Assembly (NCBI GenBank): GCA_900756555.1 | Contig: CAAEKP010000081.1 | Span: 1 to 39,639, forward strand | DNA from: Peptococcaceae bacterium | GTDB taxonomy: Bacteria > Bacillota > Peptococcia > Peptococcales > Peptococcaceae | DNA: 39,639 nucleotides | Direction: 5' to 3' | In this document: in pieces, positions 34,219 to 39,639 of the stretch | Position numbering within the stretch: the stretch's first letter is position 1 | Layout of the letters: each line of letters begins with the position of its first letter | Program-made: the position numbers and the translations under genes | The notes under the pieces: generated by a model | Seen by the model: the letters and a program-made list of their open reading frames with translations, nothing else | Databases searched by the model: none | What the model was told of the DNA's origin: nothing

Positions 34219-34354
34219 TTTATTCCCCGTCGCCGGATTTCTTATAGCAGAACGACAGACCACAGTCAAGGATGCTTTGCACCGCGCAGCGGCTTCGTCC
34301 TTGACAGTTGGCTGTCTGGGTTCTGCTGAAATCTGCCTGCGCGACGGGGATAAA
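34219..34354. repeat. 136-bp palindromic element
   Basis: Outer arms TTTATTCCCCGTCGC and GCGACGGGGATAAA, then GGATTTC/GAAATC, AGCAGAAC/GTTCTGCT, GACAG/CTGTC and an inner TGTCAAGGA-type stem (CAGTCAAGGA/TCCTTGACAG), together fold into one long interrupted hairpin. Open frames on both strands across it are a by-product of the palindrome. It resembles a MITE or a large structured extragenic repeat. Confidence 0.75.
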
Positions 34355-34386
34355 AACATTCTCCAGAGCCAATAAAATTAGACAAA

Positions 34387-34548
34387 GATGACGCAATTAT
34401 AGTCTGTTTATGGTGCATTTATGACGCTTTTTGTGTGTCAACCAATATGGTTATGACGTATATGACGTATTTTCTGGAAACTTTTTTATAAAAAACAAAA
34501 AATATAAATTAAGATAGATTTTCCTGAAAAAGTCGTCATCTCGTCATC
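34387..34548. repeat. array of ATGACG motifs before an exported-protein gene
   Basis: GATGACGC (34387), TATGACGC (34420), TATGACGTA twice in tandem (34452-34460 and 34461-34469), then CGTCATC twice in tandem in inverse orientation (34534-34540 and 34542-34548). Six copies in 162 bp, with the two tandem pairs pointing toward each other, just upstream of the gene at 34600. This has the look of a regulator-binding array. Confidence 0.5.
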
Positions 34549-34599
34549 CACTTATACATAACTATTCTTTTATTTTTTCTCATAAGGAGTTGAACCATC

Positions 34600-35568
34600 A
34601 TGCGCAAAAAATTAATCGCAACTACTATTTTATCTGCTTTTCTCTGCATCTTCTCCCCTGCTCCGGCGGCGCTGGCTGCGGATAATGTGCAGGTAACATT
34701 GCCCAGCTTTACCGTCACGCTGAACGGGCAATCCACCAGCAATGATTACAGCAAGTATCCGTTGCTGGTTTACAAAAATATTACCTACTTCCCAATGACT
34801 TATTATGATTGCCGCCTGCTGGGCGTTAAGACAGATTGGGTGAAAGATACCGGTCTAGTGATTGACAAAAACGAAGATTATTTCTATGAATATCTGCGGG
34901 AAGTCAACAACAGCAAAAACGCCCGCAAGCAGACAGCTAAAATTGCCGACGGAAAAATCACCGTCAACGGCAAAGTCATTGACAACCGCAAAGAAGAATA
35001 TCCACTGCTGGTGTTCCGCGATATAACCTACTTTCCCCTCACCTGGCGTTTTGCCGTGGATGAATTAGGCTGGCAGTATCGGTTCAACCAGAAAGAGGGA
35101 TTGGTGATTGATAACGACAAGGTGAAGTGGGAGAATCCAGAGAATGCTTCTTGGGGTTCCGGTGATATGAGTTCTACAGCTGGTCAGGGGAGCGGCAAAA
35201 TCTTTTTGGCAAACTTTCCGCAAGATGAAACACTGCAAGTGAAACAGAGCAATACAAATTCTTTGAATCCCACCACGATTAGTATGACCTATGTTGCTGC
35301 AAACAAAAAATTTGAAAATCTCACACTCTCCTGTCAGATTTATAAAACGATTGGTCAGCAAAAAGAGCTGGTATATAAAAAAATATTGCCTGTCTTTTCT
35401 GGCATTATGGAAACAGAAACAGCCTATCACCTAAACACCAATCTTGCTTATTGGAATACACCTAATTTACAGTCAGGCACCTATAAAGCTGGTATTGCCG
35501 TTTCTGAACCAAATACCGTGAAAGAATGGGCGCCTGCATTGCCAGAAAATACAATTATCATCAAGTAA
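34600..35568 (+). CDS. exported stalk-domain protein, 322 aa
   Basis: Signal peptide MRKKLIATTILSAFLCIF with cleavage after ALA (about residue 26), then two stalk motifs: YPLLVYKNITYFPMTYYD and YPLLVFRDITYFPLTWRF. The C-terminal 130 residues (IFLANFPQDETLQVKQ, TISMTYVAANKKFENL) form a separate beta-rich domain unlike those of the neighbours. Reads as a surface or periplasmic protein with a shared anchor-like front and a private tail. AAGGAGTTGA leader before the ATG. First of three tandem genes whose first 100 bp are nearly identical. Confidence 0.82.
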   Translation: MRKKLIATTILSAFLCIFSPAPAALAADNVQVTLPSFTVTLNGQSTSNDYSKYPLLVYKNITYFPMTYYDCRLLGVKTDWVKDTGLVIDKNEDYFYEYLREVNNSKNARKQTAKIADGKITVNGKVIDNRKEEYPLLVFRDITYFPLTWRFAVDELGWQYRFNQKEGLVIDNDKVKWENPENASWGSGDMSSTAGQGSGKIFLANFPQDETLQVKQSNTNSLNPTTISMTYVAANKKFENLTLSCQIYKTIGQQKELVYKKILPVFSGIMETETAYHLNTNLAYWNTPNLQSGTYKAGIAVSEPNTVKEWAPALPENTIIIK

Positions 35569-35592
35569 AAGAACAGAAGGAGTTGACCTACT

Positions 35593-37263
35593 ATGCGTAA
35601 AAAATTTATCGCAACTACTATTTTATCTGCTTTTCTCTGCACCTTCTCCCCTGCTCCGGCGGCGCTGGCTGCGGATAATGTACAGGTAACATTGCCCAGC
35701 TTTACCGTTACACTGAACGGGCAAGTGATTGACAACAGCTATCGCCAGTATCCGTTGCTGGTGTATAAGGATATCACTTATTTTCCGATGACTTATTACG
35801 ACTGCCGCTTCTTAGGTGTAGAAACAGACTGGACAAATGATAAAGGCTTACGCATTCAAGTATCCGATTTGGTGGGTGCTTATCATGTACAAAATAGGAA
35901 ACAGAACAATAAGCGCCAGGATATTGCGCAGCTTGCCACAGGCGATATCACAGTCAATGGAAAAGTCATCCACAACAATCAGGAAGAATATCCGCTGCTG
36001 TCTTATCGGAATGTTACCTACTTTCCGCTGACCTGGCGTTTTGCTACAAATGAGTTCGGCTGGCAATATAATTTTGATAATAAAAAGGGATTGCAGATTA
36101 ATGCTGGCAATCGTCAAACCAGTAATGTTATTCTAAACGATGCCAAAGCACCTGTTTGGGAAACGGATACTTTTCCTTTCACCATTGACGCAAAATATCT
36201 TTATTATCAAGGGGAAAAGGGGGCTATCTATCGCCGTCCACTGAACGCTTTGCAAGATGAAAAACAACGCAAAACTATTTACAATATTCCTTATGAAGAA
36301 TCCGTTTATTTTGAAGGATATCGCACAGCAGAATTGCAGGAAGTTATGGGCAAAATTTATCTCGGCTATCACTATGGCGGTGCTGTAATGGGACACGATG
36401 AGCAATACCGTATTGATGAAACTTCCGTTTCTCAGGAATTAAGCTGGTACCAATATAGTCCTTACTTTGATTTTGGCGACTTTCAAATACAAACAACAGG
36501 AATCGGTGCAGCCGGGCCAATATGGGGGCCAATGCAATTGACCGATAAAAAAGGAACGCGAGAAATTGGAGAACAAAAATATTACTACAAAATCTGTTAT
36601 AACGAGGCGCGACCTTATAACAGCGCTAAAAATCTGCTTTACGTAACAGCCTATTTATACGATGAAAATTCAGGTAATCTGGAACACGGGCATTTATATG
36701 CAATGGATTTGGATAGTGGCAAAATGACACAACTGCTGCCAGATCTTATTGATTCCTATAGCTATAACAACAATGCAATCTACTATTTCCATTACAGCCA
36801 AACTTCAGAACAAACAAGAGATTACGACCGTGGAACACTTTCTATGCTAGATTTAACCACTAACCAAACAACAGCGATTGCAAAAATCACAAACCTTGGC
36901 GATAATCTCAATTACGTCAGCACAGCCAACGGCGTTTACTATCGTCCTGACGGCACTGATGACCTCTGCTTCTGGAACAAGCATACTGGAACTTCGGAAA
37001 AAATCAACGACGGCGCTATTGTGACTGATGTATACAGCCAAAATGGTTATGTGTTTGCTCATTTTGCTGAAACGCCGCAAAATCCATATCGTTTGATGGT
37101 ATTTGCCCCGTCCGGCAAAACAATGAAACAAGTCTGCGCCACCGCTGATGTCAGCGACAAAGCGGTTATCAACGAAAATGGCTTGTTGGTCTATCGGCTG
37201 CGCGGTGAGGACTTTGCCACCAGCAGTCAGTTCGTAACCGTGCAGCTGCCAAAAATAAGTTAA
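35593..37263 (+). CDS. exported stalk-domain protein, 556 aa
   Basis: Signal peptide nearly identical to its two neighbours (MRKKFIATTILSAFLCTF; cleavage after ALA). Two stalk motifs (YPLLVYKDITYFPMTYYD; YPLLSYRNVTYFPLTWRF) are followed by a 380-residue beta-propeller-like region with YLYYQGEKG, YYKICYNE and VYYRPDG segments. Everything after the signal peptide is most like the minus-strand 542-aa protein at 25496, whereas the signal peptide and first strand match the gene at 34600, so it looks like a chimera. It begins 24 bp after the previous stop with AAGGAGTTGACC upstream. Confidence 0.82.
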   Translation: MRKKFIATTILSAFLCTFSPAPAALAADNVQVTLPSFTVTLNGQVIDNSYRQYPLLVYKDITYFPMTYYDCRFLGVETDWTNDKGLRIQVSDLVGAYHVQNRKQNNKRQDIAQLATGDITVNGKVIHNNQEEYPLLSYRNVTYFPLTWRFATNEFGWQYNFDNKKGLQINAGNRQTSNVILNDAKAPVWETDTFPFTIDAKYLYYQGEKGAIYRRPLNALQDEKQRKTIYNIPYEESVYFEGYRTAELQEVMGKIYLGYHYGGAVMGHDEQYRIDETSVSQELSWYQYSPYFDFGDFQIQTTGIGAAGPIWGPMQLTDKKGTREIGEQKYYYKICYNEARPYNSAKNLLYVTAYLYDENSGNLEHGHLYAMDLDSGKMTQLLPDLIDSYSYNNNAIYYFHYSQTSEQTRDYDRGTLSMLDLTTNQTTAIAKITNLGDNLNYVSTANGVYYRPDGTDDLCFWNKHTGTSEKINDGAIVTDVYSQNGYVFAHFAETPQNPYRLMVFAPSGKTMKQVCATADVSDKAVINENGLLVYRLRGEDFATSSQFVTVQLPKIS

Positions 37264-37298
37264 CTGGCATACTTAACTTTCAAAGGAGTTGACCTACT

Positions 37299-38483
37299 AT
37301 GCGCAAAAAATTAATCGCAACTACCATACTATCTGCTTTTCTCTGCACCTTCTCCCCTGCTCCGGCGGCACTGGCTGCGGATAATGTACAAACGGCTTAT
37401 GCTTCTGAAGATATATTAGCCTTTTTGCCAGAATTGCAAAGATACTATTATCAGAATAACGAACTGATAGCTGTGGACGAAGATACACCATGGCAAACAG
37501 AAAATTATCAGGGTCACGTATACTTTCCTGTCCGCACAATCAGCGAATTGTTTGGCTTTCAAGTACAATGGGAAGCAGAATCGCAATGTGTCACGTTAAA
37601 TAATTCGGAACAAACTATTGCTTTAACTGTTGGTAACAATACTGTTCTTTGTAATCAAGCCGCTCAAACTATTGCCATTGCACCTCGCCTATCAGAAGGT
37701 CGTGTACTTTTGCCAATTCGCACCATCGCCCAATTAACGGATAAAGAAGTTCTTTATCTGGATGGCGTTATCTATTTATCTGGTCAACCGCTTTCTACTG
37801 AGCTGCCAAAAACGTCCTACTTTCAAAAAATCCGTCTGGCTCTTTGCGCCAGTAATGGTATACCAACAAACCCTATCATAACTGGTAGTAAACCCATGAA
37901 TACAATGCAAGATACGTTGGGAACTTTGCAGCAATACACCTATTTTCTGAAATCCTCTGATGCACAGTATGACGATTTGTACCGCAAGAATAACCACATG
38001 GAGCAAACACAATTACTGTGTACAAAATTTTGGGACAAAACCTATGATTACAACCGCAACTATATGCTGGAATCAGCGGAACTATATCTATATCAAAACA
38101 AGCCTTATCTGGCAGTCCAACGCGGTAGTGTAAATCTGGGCAGTTATGAGTTATTTCAAATTAACGAAGATTCTCTAACCCTCATCAATTACCTGGGACA
38201 TAGTTTCTGTCCAGAATTCTTTTATCAAAACGATATGTATTATCTTTCTTACGGCAGTATTGGAGGACAAATGCCCGGGCTTTTTATATGTCATTTAGAC
38301 GCACCACAGTCTGATTTGAAAGTGTTAGCAAATGAATTGTTAATCCAACATGCTTATCAGGAACAACAATATGTATATGTATTAGCGCAAGAAGTTGCAG
38401 AACAGCAATCGCCACAGGTTTATCAAATTAATTTAGAAACTGGCGAACGCAATCTGTATATGCGAATCCAATATACCAACTGA
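37299..38483 (+). CDS. exported copper-amine-oxidase-N-like protein, 394 aa
   Basis: Same signal peptide as the two preceding genes, up to AADNVQ, after which similarity stops. A more canonical copper amine oxidase N-terminal domain follows: VYFPVRTISELFGFQVQWE and VLLPIRTIAQLTDKEV. The C-terminal 200 residues carry beta-rich repeats (LYLYQNKPYLAVQRG, MYYLSYGSIGG). Probably attached to the envelope or secreted; no enzymatic residues are recognisable. AAGGAGTTGACC leader; starts 35 bp after the previous gene, suggesting one transcript for all three. Confidence 0.82.
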   Translation: MRKKLIATTILSAFLCTFSPAPAALAADNVQTAYASEDILAFLPELQRYYYQNNELIAVDEDTPWQTENYQGHVYFPVRTISELFGFQVQWEAESQCVTLNNSEQTIALTVGNNTVLCNQAAQTIAIAPRLSEGRVLLPIRTIAQLTDKEVLYLDGVIYLSGQPLSTELPKTSYFQKIRLALCASNGIPTNPIITGSKPMNTMQDTLGTLQQYTYFLKSSDAQYDDLYRKNNHMEQTQLLCTKFWDKTYDYNRNYMLESAELYLYQNKPYLAVQRGSVNLGSYELFQINEDSLTLINYLGHSFCPEFFYQNDMYYLSYGSIGGQMPGLFICHLDAPQSDLKVLANELLIQHAYQEQQYVYVLAQEVAEQQSPQVYQINLETGERNLYMRIQYTN

Positions 38484-38584
38484 CCACGATTCCGCACACT
38501 TTTTCATAGACAAATACGTACCAATCCGCTACACTAAAAATGTATCGTACAATTTTTATCATCATGTTTGCAGGAGGTATGGCT

Positions 38585-39403
38585 ATGAAGCTGACCGTTT
38601 TGACCGACAACAATACTATCATTGACCGTTATTTGCTGGGAGAGCCGGGATTATCGTTCTATCTGGAGGATGGCGAGGATTCGCTGCTGTTTGATGTGGG
38701 CTACAGCGATGTGTTTTTGCAGAACGCCCGCACACTGGGGATTGATTTAGCCAGCGTGCCGCGCATTGTGTTCTCTCACGGGCATGATGACCACACCAGA
38801 GGCTTGCTGGCGCTGCATCAGCAAAGTATGCTGGCAGGCAAAACTATTGTGGCGCACCCTGCGGCGCTGAACCCCAAATATCGGGATGTGGACGGGCAAC
38901 GGCTGGATATTGGCGCGCCTTTTACCGCCGATGCCTTGCAGCAGATTTGCACACTGCAATTATCACAGGAGCCAGTGCAGCTAACCGATCATTTATTGTG
39001 GCTGGGGCAAATTCCCCGCACATTCGTTTTTGAACAGCACATACCCAACAGCTTCACCATCCAGAATGGTATCGCCCAACCAGATTTGCTGCTGGAAGAT
39101 ACTGCCCTGGTTTACACTGGCACCGACGGCTTAACCATCATCACCGGCTGTTCCCACAGCGGCATCTGCTCCATTGTGGACTACGCCCGCCACATTTATT
39201 CTGGACAGCCTGTAGTCCGTATCATCGGTGGATTTCATCTGTTTGAAAATAACGACCGTTTACAGCAAACCTGTACCTATTTGCAGACTTTGCAGCTAAA
39301 AGAATTGTACCCCTGCCACTGCGTATCGCTGGCAGCAAAAATCGAGTTCAGCAAAACGCTGCCGGTAAAAGAACTGGGTGCTGGTGAAGTTTTTGAGTGG
39401 TAG
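38585..39403 (+). CDS. metallo-beta-lactamase-fold hydrolase
   Basis: 272-aa cytoplasmic protein. Metal ligands are in FSHGHDDHTRGL (HxHxDH), GCSHSGI and IGGFHLF. This pattern fits the subfamily related to archaeal dihydropterin-aminobenzene phosphate synthase (MJ0301-like), whose bacterial members have no settled function. The start MKLTVLTDNN at 38585 has AGGAGG 7 bases upstream; ATGs at 38540 and 38579 are less suitable. It follows the three exported-protein genes by 100 bp and precedes a membrane-protein gene by 36 bp. Confidence 0.9.
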   Translation: MKLTVLTDNNTIIDRYLLGEPGLSFYLEDGEDSLLFDVGYSDVFLQNARTLGIDLASVPRIVFSHGHDDHTRGLLALHQQSMLAGKTIVAHPAALNPKYRDVDGQRLDIGAPFTADALQQICTLQLSQEPVQLTDHLLWLGQIPRTFVFEQHIPNSFTIQNGIAQPDLLLEDTALVYTGTDGLTIITGCSHSGICSIVDYARHIYSGQPVVRIIGGFHLFENNDRLQQTCTYLQTLQLKELYPCHCVSLAAKIEFSKTLPVKELGAGEVFEW

Positions 39404-39439
39404 TAATCAACGCACCATGTAATAGGAGGAAAGAACGCC

Positions 39440-39639
39440 ATGCAGCAACAGAAACGAAAGAAAACAAAGCAACGTATCATTGCAGGATTCCTCATACTGC
39501 TGATGGTTTACATGTTCCCTATCTATCATATCCCATCTGTACTTTTTCAGCCCAGCTATTACAGCGCCGACGAAATTGCTCGGCTGGCTTATCGCGGCGG
39601 GCTGCGCAGCCATATTATCGCTAATGATATTATGGCACA
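39440..39639 (+). CDS. membrane or exported protein, N-terminal 66 codons only
   Basis: Starts MQQQKRKKTKQR at 39440 with AGGAGGA 9 bases upstream and runs off the window without a stop. A basic start and one hydrophobic helix (IIAGFLILLMVYMFPIY) indicate a membrane anchor. The segment after it, QPSYYSADEIARLAYRGG, is not enough to assign a family. Confidence 0.7.
   Translation, partial: MQQQKRKKTKQRIIAGFLILLMVYMFPIYHIPSVLFQPSYYSADEIARLAYRGGLRSHIIANDIMA

Noticed and set aside
34037..34375. 112-codon plus-strand frame and 105-codon minus-strand frame in the 33886-34599 gap
   Set aside because: Both are produced by the long palindrome at 34219-34354; no ribosome-binding site and no protein-like pattern.

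Overview
The window looks like a chromosomal segment of an anaerobic Firmicute, most probably a Negativicute (gut Phascolarctobacterium/Acidaminococcus-like). This is inferred from the neighbourhood polA-mutM-ytaF-coaE, an SpCas9-like Cas9, a bacterial FlxABCD-HdrABC complex, copper-amine-oxidase-like stalk-domain exported proteins and a DUF4179-type anti-sigma factor. Genus is not proven. No rRNA, tRNA, transposase or CRISPR array was found.

Region 1 (1-3600): the first 1112 codons of a type II cas9 on the minus strand, cut by the left window edge at the start of the PAM-interacting domain. Just upstream, on the same strand, is an intact tracrRNA gene with a near-consensus promoter, anti-repeat, three hairpins and a terminator.

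Region 2 (3600-9600): a flavodoxin, a membrane GGDEF/EAL protein (probable c-di-GMP phosphodiesterase), a radical SAM-PDZ-DUF512-like protein coupled to a LUD-domain protein, and two small uncharacterised genes.

Region 3 (9700-17000): a seven-gene minus-strand operon hdrC-hdrB-hdrA-flxD-flxC-flxB-flxA, predicted to form an NADH-oxidising, flavin-bifurcating heterodisulfide-reductase-like complex. Its 640-bp upstream region carries a sigma-70 promoter and two 18-bp inverted repeats of the form TTGTGA-N6-GCACAA, resembling Rex or CRP/FNR operators.

Region 4 (17000-25500): housekeeping genes. On the minus strand, in transcription order, are a GIY-YIG protein, polA, mutM, a small membrane-anchored gene, a repeat-filled gap, ytaF, coaE and a cysteine-synthase-like enzyme. 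On the plus strand are mrp with a Cys-rich N-terminus and an 87-aa partner gene.

Region 5 (25500-38500): a strain-variable-looking island of exported proteins: four stalk-domain proteins, two lipoproteins, a signal-anchored protein, an AgrC/LytTR-like two-component system and an ECF sigma/anti-sigma pair. Three tandem genes share an almost identical ribosome-binding site and signal-peptide DNA segment but diverge afterwards. Intergenic DNA here is full of palindromes, short direct repeats and parS-like sites. The right end carries a metallo-beta-lactamase-fold hydrolase and the start of a membrane protein cut by the window.
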